DNA of 57,630 nucleotides, taken from the NCBI GenBank assembly GCA_035268685.1, contig DATFKK010000078.1:1-57630 (forward strand). The letters run 5' to 3'. Origin of the DNA: Candidatus Krumholzibacteriia bacterium. GTDB lineage: Bacteria; Krumholzibacteriota; Krumholzibacteriia; JAJRXK01. The notes below the pieces were generated by a model. That model did no database searches and was not told where the DNA came from. It saw only the letters and a list, made by a program, of their open reading frames with translations. The position numbers and the translations under genes are program-made. Shown in pieces: positions 1-8,545 of this stretch. Every line of letters begins with the position of its first letter. Position 1 is the stretch's first letter.

Positions 1-674
1 GATGTCAGAGCGGGCGCGTTGCTGTCGTCTCCGAACTCCCGACGGGTCGACTCGAGCTGGCGGGCCGTCACGTGGCCATCGAGGGCGTCGTGTTGGCCGG
101 TCGACGCCACCAGGGGCCGGGACAGGTCGATGCTCATCTTCCAGACCAGACTCGGGCGGCCGTAGGGCGTGTCGCGGCGCGCGAAGGCGTCGACCGCGGT
201 CTCGCAGAGTTCACGGGACCACAGGGCGTAGCGCGCGTCCCCGGTCGTGCGGGCGGCGCGATCCAGGGTCAGCATCCACCGTGTGAGATAGTGGAAGTAC
301 TGGCCGTCGCGATCCCACTCCTCGCGGGCGTCGAAGGGCTCGCGCCGCCCACGCTCGGGGCGTTCCTTTCCGATCCGCAGCCCCCCGCGCGTCGGGTGGA
401 GCGCGCCCTCGTCGTCGTCCAGACCACTCAACCAGCCCTCGCGGGAGTCGTCGTCGCGATGGCGACCGAGCAGACGGTGGACCTGGTCGATCAGGGCCAA
501 GGCCCGCGAACGGAAGCGGTCGTCGCCCGTGCGCTCGTACAGACCGAGGTCGGTCATGACGGCGAAGGCGTCGGTCCAGAGATAGCGGCGGGGCGGGCGC
601 GACGATGTCACGCCAGTGCGGTCGGCGAAACGATCGAGGAGATCGACGGCTTCCAAGACACGCGGATCGGGCAC
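1..674 (-). CDS. Unidentified protein, C-terminus beyond the left edge
   Basis: An open minus-strand frame runs from a GTG at 674-672 to the window edge (224 codons, no stop seen). The start is supported by AAAGGAGT (680-687) five bases upstream. The protein begins VPDPRVLEAVDLLDRF and is rich in aromatic residues, for example RRYLWTDAFAVM near residue 35 and EEWDRDGQYFHYLTRWM near residue 120. No signal peptide or membrane segment is visible. The spacing of helical, Trp/Tyr-rich segments resembles alpha-toroid (six-hairpin) enzymes, but that is only an impression. I do not recognise the family. It lies 124 bp downstream of adenosine deaminase on the same strand and could be co-transcribed with it. 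Confidence 0.7.
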   Translation of the reverse strand, partial: MPDPRVLEAVDLLDRFADRTGVTSSRPPRRYLWTDAFAVMTDLGLYERTGDDRFRSRALALIDQVHRLLGRHRDDDSREGWLSGLDDDEGALHPTRGGLRIGKERPERGRREPFDAREEWDRDGQYFHYLTRWMLTLDRAARTTGDARYALWSRELCETAVDAFARRDTPYGRPSLVWKMSIDLSRPLVASTGQHDALDGHVTARQLESTRREFGDDSNAPALT

Positions 675-798
675 GACGGACTCCTTTGGGAGGTGCTCAC
701 CGTGCACACGCTGCCGGTAACAGCCGGTGCCCGCATCGGGGGCATTCCCACCGAACACGTCGTCCGCGCCCGAGGGCACGTCGTCGGGGATGCGTCGC

Positions 799-1869
799 TC
801 AGCCGGCCGGCGACAGATCCGTCGGGGGCAGGGGCATGTCGTCGATCACGTTCCGCAGGAGTTCCTGCTTCTCGTCCCACGGCAGGAAGGCGTGCCGGAA
901 TCCGTTGAGGGCGATCTCGCGCACGTGCGCGGCGCCCACGCCGCAGTTCGCGTGGGTGCGCCACAGTTCTTCGGTGACGCTGGTGCGCGTGAACAGCCGG
1001 TTGTCGGTGTTCACCGTCACCGGCACGCCCGCTTCGACGATCCGCCGAACGGGATGCTCCTCGAGACTCGGCACGACCTTGGTCTGCACGTTGCTCGAGG
1101 GGCAGATCTCCAGGGCGATCTGGCGGTCGACCACGTAGCGCATCAGCGCCGGATCCTCGACCAGCGTGATCCCGTGTCCGATCCGGTGCGCGCCGTTGTA
1201 CAGCAGGGCCTGGCGGATCGAGTCGGGTCCCCAGGCCTCGCCCGCGTGGATGGTCAGACCCAGCAGATGGTTGCGGGCGTGGTAGAAGGCCGACAGGTGC
1301 TCCTTGGCGGGATTGCCGGCCTCGCCTCCCGCGAGGTCGAAGGCGACCACGCCACGGTCGGCGTAGGCGACCGCCAGCTCGGCCTGTCGCAGCGAAGCGC
1401 TCTCGAATCGATCACGCAGGCCACAGATGATCAGTCCGGTGCGGATCCCGAAGTCCTTCTGGGCCGCGGCCAGACCATCGAGCACCGCCTCGTTCACCTC
1501 TTCGAGGTCGAGACCCTCTTCGGTGTGCAGGACGGGTCCGTAGCGCACCTCGAGGTAGCGCACGTTCTCCCGCGCGTTGTCCTCGGCGAGCTCGTAGGCG
1601 GCGCGGCGCAGTGCCTCGGGCGACTGCAGCAGCGGGATCGTGTAGCTGAACCAGGCCAGGAAGGCCTCGAGCGACTCGCTGTCCTCGATCTGCATCAGCA
1701 CGTCGTGCAGGCCGTCGACACTGTCCGACGGCAGGAGGTCGATTTTGCCCTGCCCGCGCGCGAACTCGAGCATGGTCTCGAGCCGGAGCGAGCCGTCGAG
1801 GTGGCAGTGGAGTTCGGCCTTGGGCCAGGCCAGGATGTCGTCGCGGGTGAGGACGGTGGCGGCCTTCAT
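799..1869 (-). CDS. add: Adenosine deaminase
   Basis: Predicted cytoplasmic enzyme of 356 residues that hydrolyses adenosine (or a related aminopurine) to inosine and ammonia. Metal-site motifs of the amidohydrolase fold are in order: HCHLDGS (His21, His23), HAGE (His208, Glu211), HRIGHG (last His about 232) and NTDN with Asp289. The last motif is NTDN where many adenosine deaminases have NTDD or NSDDP, so the exact substrate (adenosine, adenine or a modified nucleoside) is uncertain. The start codon is the ATG at 1869, preceded by a weak GAGGG. Reading frames extending further upstream run into the divergent amylosucrase leader and are not credible. Confidence 0.9.
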   Translation of the reverse strand: MKAATVLTRDDILAWPKAELHCHLDGSLRLETMLEFARGQGKIDLLPSDSVDGLHDVLMQIEDSESLEAFLAWFSYTIPLLQSPEALRRAAYELAEDNARENVRYLEVRYGPVLHTEEGLDLEEVNEAVLDGLAAAQKDFGIRTGLIICGLRDRFESASLRQAELAVAYADRGVVAFDLAGGEAGNPAKEHLSAFYHARNHLLGLTIHAGEAWGPDSIRQALLYNGAHRIGHGITLVEDPALMRYVVDRQIALEICPSSNVQTKVVPSLEEHPVRRIVEAGVPVTVNTDNRLFTRTSVTEELWRTHANCGVGAAHVREIALNGFRHAFLPWDEKQELLRNVIDDMPLPPTDLSPAG

Positions 1870-2017
1870 GGGAGCCCTCGTAGTCTGGGACACAGTCGGC
1901 TCCGGCCGTCTGTTGGCCGGAAGGTATTCCGCCCAACGTAACACGGGATCGCGCGTCCCGCGCCCTCCGGATCGGATCCGGCTTCCCTTCTCCCGCGACG
2001 CCGTCGCCACCGTACCG

Positions 2018-3985
2018 ATGATCGGACCACCGGACCAGGATCCCCGCTGGCTGGCCAGAGCGAGCGACAGCTCCCTGCGCCGTTTGCTGCCCGGCCTGAA
2101 GCGGACCTTCGAGGCCGAGGCCGATCCCGCGGAGTGGGACCACTTCGAGGCGCGGCTGCGCGAGCACTTCATGCGCTTCTTCAGTCGGTTCCACGCGCTG
2201 TACGGGCACCAGTACGACTTCTTCTACCACCTCGGCGAAGTGGTGCACGCAGCCACGGCCATGTGGCACCAGCGCCCCGACGAGCTCAAGGCGCTCGACG
2301 CCCTGCGCGAGGTCGATCCCGGCTGGTACGCATCGCGGCGCATGGTCGGTGCGATGTGCTACGTCGATCTCTTCGCCGGTGATCTGCAGGGCATCCGCGA
2401 TCGGATTCCCTATCTGAAGGAGCTGGGGATCACCTACCTGCACCTCATGCCGGTGTTCGACGTGCCCGAAGGCGACAACGACGGCGGCTACGCCGTGCGC
2501 AGCTTCCGCGAGGTCCGGCCCGACCTCGGTACCATGGACGATCTGACCGAGCTGGCCACGGAACTGCGCCACCACGGGATCTCGCTGGTCCTGGACTTCG
2601 TCCTGAACCACACCTCCGACGAGCACGAGTGGGCCAGACGCGCTCTGCGCGGCGAGGAGGAGTACCAGGACTACTACCGGATGTTCGACGACCGCACCCT
2701 GCCCGACGCCTACGAGGGCAGCATGAGCGAGATCTTCCCCGACGATCATCCGGGATCGTTCATCTACCGCAACCGCATCAAGAAGTGGGTGTGGACGACC
2801 TTCAACAACTACCAGTGGGACCTGAACTACGAGAACCCCGAAGTGTTCAGCCGCATGGCGCAGGAGATGCTGTTCCTGGCCAACCAGGGTGTGGAGATCC
2901 TGCGCTTCGACGCGCTGGCCTTCGTGTGGAAGCGGCTGGGGACCACCTGCCAGAACCTGCCCGAGGCCCACTGGGTGATCCAGGCCTTCAACGCGCTGGT
3001 GCGGATCGTGGCACCGGCAGTCGAGTTCAAGTCCGAGGCGATCGTCCATCCCGACGAGGTACGCAAGTACGTCGATCGCGACGAGTGCCCGCTGTCGTAC
3101 AACCCCGAGCTCATGGCGCTGCTGTGGGAGGCGCTGGCCACGCGTGACGTGCGCGTGCTGAACCACGCCGTGCGGCGTCGTTACGACGTGCCCGAGGACT
3201 GCGTGTGGGTCAACTTCCTGCGATGCCACGACGACATCGGGTGGGCCTTCTCGAACGAAGACGTCGAGGCCGTGGGTTTCGACCCCGACGCTCACCGACG
3301 TTTCCTGACGGACTTCTACACCGGGCGCTTCCCGGGAAGCTTCGCCCGCGGCGAGCCCTTCATGGAGAATCCCCTCACCGGTGACGCGCGTGTGTCGGGC
3401 ATGCTGGCGTCGCTGTGCGGACTCGAGAAGGCGCTCGACGAGGACGACGCCCACGAGGTGGAGTTGGCGGTGCGACGGGTCCTGCTGCTGCACGGCATCG
3501 TGATCACCCTCGGCGGTCTTCCGTTGATCTATCTCGGCGACGAGATCGGCATGCCCAACGACCACTCCTACCACCGTGATCCGCAGAAGATCGGGGATTC
3601 CCGCTGGTTGCACCGTCCTCGCTTCGACTGGGACCGGGCCGAGCGGCGACGCGACGCCGACACCCCGGAGGGTGCGATCTATCAGGGTCTGCTGCGTCTG
3701 GTGCAGCTCCGGCAGCAGAACCCGGCCTTCACCCGCAACGGCGACACCGAGTTCCTCGAGACCGGCAATCGCCACGTCTTCGGATTCCTGCGTGACTACG
3801 AAGACCACGGCGTGCTCGTGCTGGGCAACTTCAGCGAGCACGAGCAGGCGGTCGAGGCACGCCGGCTGCGGCAGATGGGCATGCGCAAGACCATGGTCGA
3901 CCTGTACGCCGGGCGTTCGATCACCGCGACCGAGAAGCTCGTGCTCGAGCCCTACGAGTGCATGGTGCTGTCGCGCGTGGGTTGA
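2018..3985 (+). CDS. Amylosucrase (GH13 family)
   Basis: A 655-residue glycoside hydrolase family 13 enzyme, close to the usual amylosucrase length. Amylosucrases use sucrose to build alpha-1,4-glucan and release fructose. The catalytic set is intact: nucleophile Asp298 in RFDALAF, acid/base Glu340 in FKSEAIVHPD, and transition-state stabiliser Asp405 in CHDDIGWAF. The SEAIVHPD and HDDIGW contexts match amylosucrase better than sucrose hydrolase or trehalose synthase. There is no signal peptide, so it is cytoplasmic. The frame is open back to 1745, but that part overlaps the divergent adenosine deaminase; ATG 2018 gives a family-like N-terminus (MIGPPDQDPRW). No clear Shine-Dalgarno precedes it. 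No glycogen or sucrose gene is adjacent. Confidence 0.9.
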   Translation: MIGPPDQDPRWLARASDSSLRRLLPGLKRTFEAEADPAEWDHFEARLREHFMRFFSRFHALYGHQYDFFYHLGEVVHAATAMWHQRPDELKALDALREVDPGWYASRRMVGAMCYVDLFAGDLQGIRDRIPYLKELGITYLHLMPVFDVPEGDNDGGYAVRSFREVRPDLGTMDDLTELATELRHHGISLVLDFVLNHTSDEHEWARRALRGEEEYQDYYRMFDDRTLPDAYEGSMSEIFPDDHPGSFIYRNRIKKWVWTTFNNYQWDLNYENPEVFSRMAQEMLFLANQGVEILRFDALAFVWKRLGTTCQNLPEAHWVIQAFNALVRIVAPAVEFKSEAIVHPDEVRKYVDRDECPLSYNPELMALLWEALATRDVRVLNHAVRRRYDVPEDCVWVNFLRCHDDIGWAFSNEDVEAVGFDPDAHRRFLTDFYTGRFPGSFARGEPFMENPLTGDARVSGMLASLCGLEKALDEDDAHEVELAVRRVLLLHGIVITLGGLPLIYLGDEIGMPNDHSYHRDPQKIGDSRWLHRPRFDWDRAERRRDADTPEGAIYQGLLRLVQLRQQNPAFTRNGDTEFLETGNRHVFGFLRDYEDHGVLVLGNFSEHEQAVEARRLRQMGMRKTMVDLYAGRSITATEKLVLEPYECMVLSRVG

Positions 3986-3988
3986 TGG

Positions 3989-4369
3989 TCAGTCCCGTTT
4001 CCCGCCGAGCAGCCAGCGCAGCGGCCGCGGGATACCGTCCTCGGGCCGCACGCTGCCCGGGCCGATACGGATCCACTCGACACCGGCATCCACGTGCGGC
4101 AGGTCGATCGCGAGATCGCGGACCTCGATCTCCGACCACGACAATCGGTGACCGGCATCGTCGGTGCTCACGCCGCAGGAGCGGATCACGAGCACCACGG
4201 GGCCGATCGACGGCGGGCCGGTGAGTTCGACGGACACGTCCTTGCCGCCGTCCGCCGACTCGACGTGGAGGCGCTCGAGGGTCCACTCGTCGCCGAGCCA
4301 CCGCTCCGAGATCAGATCGCGTGCCGCGTTCACAAGTCCTCCCAGGGCGCGGTCCCGCAGCTTCCTCAT
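3989..4369 (-). CDS. Small conserved-looking protein of unknown function
   Basis: A 126-residue protein starting MRKLRDRALGGLVN. GAGGAG lies eight bases upstream of the ATG at 4369, which decides the start against longer frames to 4419 and 4600. There is no signal peptide or membrane segment. The N-terminal 30 residues look helical and amphipathic. The rest alternates beta-like strands (DVSVELTGPPSIGPVVLVI, then SWSEIEVRDLAIDLP) and ends in a basic tail (RPLRWLLGGKRD). It converges on amylosucrase with three bases between stop codons and diverges from the DegP gene. I do not recognise it. Confidence 0.65.
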   Translation of the reverse strand: MRKLRDRALGGLVNAARDLISERWLGDEWTLERLHVESADGGKDVSVELTGPPSIGPVVLVIRSCGVSTDDAGHRLSWSEIEVRDLAIDLPHVDAGVEWIRIGPGSVRPEDGIPRPLRWLLGGKRD

Positions 4370-4576
4370 CCGGCTCTCTCCTCGGACTCGCACGACGGGT
4401 ACGGGAGCGTCGATCATGGGCAGTCCCGGCGCGGAACTCAAGTGCCGAGGGCGCCGACCGAGCCTGCCCCATCGCGCGTTGGGGTGTCCCACCATGGCCG
4501 CCGGGCCCGTGAACGTGCGACCTGTACCGGCAGCCCGTGTTCCGAGACCGCGAGCCGACTCCCGAGGAGGCCCTCC

Positions 4577-6022
4577 ATGCCCGCCCCACGCCGATTCCAT
4601 CGAGTCCTGTGTGTGCTCCTGACCGGCGCCCTGCTGTTCCCCGCCGCGGCGACGGCCCAGATCGACGATGAGGGCGTCGCCATCGCGCGTCAGCTGTCCG
4701 ACGCCTTCGAGTCGGTGGCCGAGCTGAACCGGTTGTCGGTGGTGAGCGTGGTGTCGACGGGGACCGCGCCGTCGCCGGAGTCGCGGAGTCCCTTCGAGGG
4801 CTCACCGTGGGAGGAGTTCTTCGGCCGTGACTTCTTCGAACGCTTCGATCCGTCGAGCGACGGCGGCCAGCGCATGCGCCTGGGGCAGGGCAGTGGCGTG
4901 ATCGTCTCGAAGGACGGCTACGTGCTCACGAACAACCACGTGGTGGCCAACGCCGGCGAGGTCGAGATCGTGCTCGGCGACGAGCGGCGCTTCACCGCCG
5001 AGATCGTGGGCACCGATCCCAAGACCGATCTCGCCGTGTTGAAGATCGACGCACCGGACCTGATGCCCGCCCGGCTCGGCGACTCCGATGCCATGAGCGT
5101 GGGCGAATGGGTCGTGGCTGCCGGCAATCCCTTCGGACTGACCGCCTCGGTCACCGCCGGGATCGTCAGCGCGCTCGGGCGTTCCAACATGGGAATCACC
5201 GACTACGAGGACTTCATCCAGACCGATGCGGCGATCAATCCCGGCAACAGCGGCGGTCCTCTGCTGAACCTCGACGGCGAGGTCGTGGGCATCAACACGG
5301 CGATCATGACCCGCTCCGGTGGCTCGATGGGCGTGGGCTTCGCCATTCCGTCGAACATGGCGCGTGACATCATGAACAGCCTGATCGAGACCGGACGCGT
5401 GGTCCGCGGTTGGCTGGGCGTGGGGATCCAACGGCTCACGCCGGAGCTCGCCAATTCCTTCGACTTCGAAGGCGACGAGGGCGTGATCGTGGCCGAGGTC
5501 GACGAGGGCACGCCGGCCTACCGCGGCGGGCTGCGCGCGGGCGACATCGTCGTCGCCTACGACGGCCGACCACTCGAGTCGATGGAAGGCTTCCGGACCG
5601 ATGTCGCGTCGACGCCACCGGGCACAGAAGTGCCGATCGAGGTGGTTCGCGACGGGGAGACGCGTGAGTTGCGCGTGGAGGTCGGCGAACTCGAGACCCG
5701 CGGCCGGGTGGCGAGCCGGCCCGACGAGGACGGCATCGAGCTCGGCATCGGCGTGCAGGAGCTCACACCGACGCTGGCCGAGCGCATGGGTCTCGACGAC
5801 GAGACCGACGGCGTGGTCGTCACGCAGGTTCGACGCGGTAGCAAGGCGGCGGCCGCCGGTCTGCGCCGCGGCGACCTGATCGCCGCCGTCCAGGGCCAGG
5901 ACGTCACGTCCATCCCGGAATTGCGCGAGGCCCTCGACGACGCCCAGGGCCGCGGAGCGATCCGTCTGGCCGTCGTGCGCGGTGGAATGCGCATGTACGT
6001 GGTGGTGTCGGATCTGGGTTGA
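4577..6022 (+). CDS. degP: Periplasmic serine protease Do (DegP/HtrA)
   Basis: A 481-residue exported protease and chaperone for misfolded envelope proteins. The N-terminus is a typical Sec signal (basic PRRFHR, hydrophobic stretch, likely cleavage after AAATA near residue 28). The trypsin-like domain has the triad His121 (TNNHVV), Asp151 (KTDLAVL) and Ser225 (GNSGGPL). Two PDZ domains follow, roughly residues 280-370 (GWLGVGIQ, GVIVAEV) and 385-480 (GIGVQELT, GVVVTQV). The start ATG at 4577 has GAGGAGG just upstream; the open frame back to 4094 is rejected because it lacks a signal. A divergent small gene lies on the left. Confidence 0.93.
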   Translation: MPAPRRFHRVLCVLLTGALLFPAAATAQIDDEGVAIARQLSDAFESVAELNRLSVVSVVSTGTAPSPESRSPFEGSPWEEFFGRDFFERFDPSSDGGQRMRLGQGSGVIVSKDGYVLTNNHVVANAGEVEIVLGDERRFTAEIVGTDPKTDLAVLKIDAPDLMPARLGDSDAMSVGEWVVAAGNPFGLTASVTAGIVSALGRSNMGITDYEDFIQTDAAINPGNSGGPLLNLDGEVVGINTAIMTRSGGSMGVGFAIPSNMARDIMNSLIETGRVVRGWLGVGIQRLTPELANSFDFEGDEGVIVAEVDEGTPAYRGGLRAGDIVVAYDGRPLESMEGFRTDVASTPPGTEVPIEVVRDGETRELRVEVGELETRGRVASRPDEDGIELGIGVQELTPTLAERMGLDDETDGVVVTQVRRGSKAAAAGLRRGDLIAAVQGQDVTSIPELREALDDAQGRGAIRLAVVRGGMRMYVVVSDLG

Positions 6023-6080
6023 CCGGGCGGAGGTCGGTGCGAATCGAAGGTCGAATGAAGTCACGGTCCTGACCGTCCAT

Positions 6081-6108
6081 TTGACGCATCTCTCTACTGT
6101 GTTAGGGT
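6081..6108 (+). promoter_or_regulatory. Candidate sigma-70 promoter of the BCCT gene
   Basis: TTGACG (6081-6086) and TAGGGT (6103-6108) are separated by 16 bases in the gap between degP and the BCCT gene. If used, it gives a leader of about 175 nt before the GTG start, long enough for regulation of an osmolyte carrier. I could not recognise a named riboswitch in the leader. Confidence 0.4.
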
Positions 6109-6288
6109 CTGCACTCGCCTGCGCGGGCCACCTCTCGGCTGTTTTCCTGGCCTGCCTCGCCCTGAGACCCCCCGAAAACCGCCGAATTCCCTGTGCCAGA
6201 GCGCAGTTGGGAGGCGCCAAGCCCTGCTGAGCAGCCGCCATCCGGGTGATCCAGCCGTTTGTGCGGGGCGCAACAGGAAGGACCTCAC

Positions 6289-8094
6289 GTGACCCACGAA
6301 GTCCATCCCGAGGAAGCTGCGTCGAAACGCAAGCTCGCAGAGAAGTTGAGACGGGCCGAGAAGACGGCCCGCCAGAAGGCCATCAAGGAACGCGAGAAGT
6401 TCCGTGGCCTGCAGATCCGACCCACCGCGTCCTTCTTCGACGATGCCGAGGCCAAGGAGCCGGGCGAGGACAACTGGGAAGGGTTCGGATTCGACATCCA
6501 TCCGCAGGTGACGGTCGCGTCGGGGCTGGTCCTGGCGATCTTCATCGTACTCACGCTCATGTTCAAGGAGCAGGCGGCGACGGTGGCCGACAGCGCGCTC
6601 GCCTGGATGTCGAGCAGTTTCGGTTGGTTCTTCATCCTGGCCGCGAACATCTTCATCGGTGCCGCGCTGTTCTTCGCGTTCAGCCGTTTCGGGTCGATCC
6701 GGATCGGCGGCAGCGACGCCCAGCCCGAGTTCTCGACACCCGCCTGGTACGCCATGTTGCTCAGCGCGGGGATGGGAATCGGGTTGATGTTCTGGAGCGT
6801 CGGCGAGCCGATGTTCCACTACGCCACACCCTCGCCCATGTTCAACGGGATCGAGCCTCAGTCGCCCGAGGCGGCACAGGCGGCGATGGGTGTCACGTAT
6901 TTCCACTGGGGTCTGCACCCGTGGGCGATCTACTCGGTCGTGGCCCTGGGCCTGGCCTTCTTCGCCTACAACCGCGGCCTGCCGCTGACGATTCGTTCGA
7001 TCTTCCACCCGATCCTCGGGAATCGGATCCATGGGGGTTGGGGGAATCTGATCGACGTGCTGTCGGTCCTGGCCACGCTCACCGGGCTGGCGACGTCTCT
7101 GGGCCTGGGTGTCCAGCAGGTGAACGCCGGCCTGAACTACCTGTTCGGGCTCAACATCAGTCCCGAGATGCAGGTCATCCTGATCGCAGTGATCACGGGG
7201 TTCGCGGTGATGTCGGTGGTCGCCGGCCTCGACGGCGGCGTGAAGCGTCTCAGTGAGTGGAACATGGGTCTGGCGGGCATCCTCATGCTCTTCCTGTTGA
7301 TCGCGGGCACGTCGATCTACATCCTCAGTGGCTTCACCCAGAACATGGGCTTCTACCTGACCCATCTGGCCGAGCTGAGTCTGTGGACCGAGACCTTCCG
7401 CGAGTCGAACTGGCAGGGAAGCTGGACGGTGTTCTACTGGGCCTGGTGGATCTCGTGGTCGCCCTTCGTGGGCATGTTCATCGCGCGCATCTCGAAGGGG
7501 CGTTCGGTCCGAGAGTTCATCCTGGGCGTGATGATCGTTCCCACGCTGCTGTCGTTCGTGTGGATGTCGGTGTTCGGCGGCTCGGCCCTGTCGTTGCAGG
7601 CGAGCGGGACGGCGGACATCCTGGCCGCGGTGAACGCGGACGTCTCGACGGCGCTCTTCGCCATGTTCGAGCATTTCCCGTTGACCCAGGTGCTGTCGGG
7701 CATCGGAATCATTCTGGTGACGGTGTTCTTCGTCACCTCGTCGGACTCGGGCTCGCTGGTCGTCGACCATCTCACCTCGGGTGGGAAGCTCGACTCGCCG
7801 GTGCCGCAGCGCGTGTTCTGGGCCGTCATGGAGGGTGTCGTGGCCGCGGTGCTGCTGCTCGGCGGTGGCCTGAGTACGTTGCAGACGGCGGCGATCACCA
7901 CGGGATTACCCTTCGTGGTCGTGCTGCTGTTGATCATCTACGCCCTCTACGTCGGGCTCTCACAGGAGCTCTACGTGGAGAAAGCGGTCCAGAAGAAGCT
8001 GCAGGACGTGGTCGAGGAGCACCGCGTGACCGAGGCCGTCGCATCGGCCCAGGAGGAACTGGCCGACGCGAAGGACGGAAAACAGGTGACCTGA
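6289..8094 (+). CDS. BCCT-family betaine/choline/carnitine transporter
   Basis: A 601-residue inner-membrane carrier for trimethylammonium osmolytes, driven by sodium or protons. The family signature GMGIGLMFWSVGEP is at about residues 161-174, followed by HWGLHPWAIYS and the Trp-rich stretch FYWAWWISWSPFVG. About twelve membrane segments can be counted. The N-terminal tail of about 75 residues is highly charged (Lys/Arg/Glu), and the C-terminal tail is also charged and helical, as in osmosensing BCCT carriers. The start is GTG 6289 with AGGAAGG upstream. The neighbouring barrel and ProVWX-type importer support an osmoprotectant role. The exact substrate cannot be read from the sequence. Confidence 0.92.
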   Translation: MTHEVHPEEAASKRKLAEKLRRAEKTARQKAIKEREKFRGLQIRPTASFFDDAEAKEPGEDNWEGFGFDIHPQVTVASGLVLAIFIVLTLMFKEQAATVADSALAWMSSSFGWFFILAANIFIGAALFFAFSRFGSIRIGGSDAQPEFSTPAWYAMLLSAGMGIGLMFWSVGEPMFHYATPSPMFNGIEPQSPEAAQAAMGVTYFHWGLHPWAIYSVVALGLAFFAYNRGLPLTIRSIFHPILGNRIHGGWGNLIDVLSVLATLTGLATSLGLGVQQVNAGLNYLFGLNISPEMQVILIAVITGFAVMSVVAGLDGGVKRLSEWNMGLAGILMLFLLIAGTSIYILSGFTQNMGFYLTHLAELSLWTETFRESNWQGSWTVFYWAWWISWSPFVGMFIARISKGRSVREFILGVMIVPTLLSFVWMSVFGGSALSLQASGTADILAAVNADVSTALFAMFEHFPLTQVLSGIGIILVTVFFVTSSDSGSLVVDHLTSGGKLDSPVPQRVFWAVMEGVVAAVLLLGGGLSTLQTAAITTGLPFVVVLLLIIYALYVGLSQELYVEKAVQKKLQDVVEEHRVTEAVASAQEELADAKDGKQVT

Positions 8095-8118
8095 GTCGAT
8101 CGAGGCATCCGGGGTTCT

Positions 8119-8142
8119 CGCGACGGCGGTCGTGCCGTCGCG
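8119..8142 (+). terminator. Hairpin after the BCCT gene
   Basis: A perfect 9-bp stem, CGCGACGGC / GCCGTCGCG with a 6-base loop, starts 25 bases after the BCCT stop. No T tract follows, so termination is likely but not certain. Confidence 0.45.
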
Positions 8143-8545
8143 GGCCCCACCCCGATCGGTTCGAGCGTAGCCGAAGTGATCACAAGAGGTTCCCCGTGTT
8201 CGCGAGATCGGTACACGGCCAGGTCCCGGCGAACGCGCGGAACTTCTGCAAACTTCCCTTGAAACTCTCCTGCAAGATGTCAGAGTGGCTGCCGTCTGAC
8301 GTCGTATCGGAGACTTCTGCGCCTCCACCGCCGAATCCCGCTCGGGGTTCGTTGCCCCCTCCGTGTGCCGGGCACGCGAAGGCGCGGGCTGGCCGTGTCA
8401 CGAGCGCCGGCGTTCAGTGCCGAAGCGCGCGTCGGAAAATCGTCTTCGAAGCGGCCGCGAGCAATCTCCCGCCGTGAGAGCGGCATCCGCCAGTGTGGCG
8501 GAACAGCCCGGCACCGATCGCTCGCCGGCGACCCTCAACGAATGG
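8143..8545. other. Roughly 400-bp intergenic leader before the barrel gene
   Basis: No coding frame here looks real. The less GC-rich patch 8241-8280 holds two CTGCAA hexamers about 24 bases apart flanking a TTGAAA (8259-8264), which could be a -35 element or part of an operator. No convincing -10 follows. The remainder is unremarkable GC-rich sequence. Confidence 0.35.

Noticed and set aside
1745-2017. Upstream extension of the amylosucrase frame
   Set aside because: It overlaps the 5' part of adenosine deaminase on the other strand and adds residues unlike any amylosucrase N-terminus.
1412-3841. Long minus-strand open frame opposite amylosucrase
   Set aside because: It mirrors amylosucrase in the antisense frame, shows low-complexity Val/His/Arg composition and no motif. 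It is an artefact of GC-rich codon use.
8363-8545. Upstream extension of the barrel gene
   Set aside because: The extra residues would precede a good signal peptide, so they are untranslated leader.
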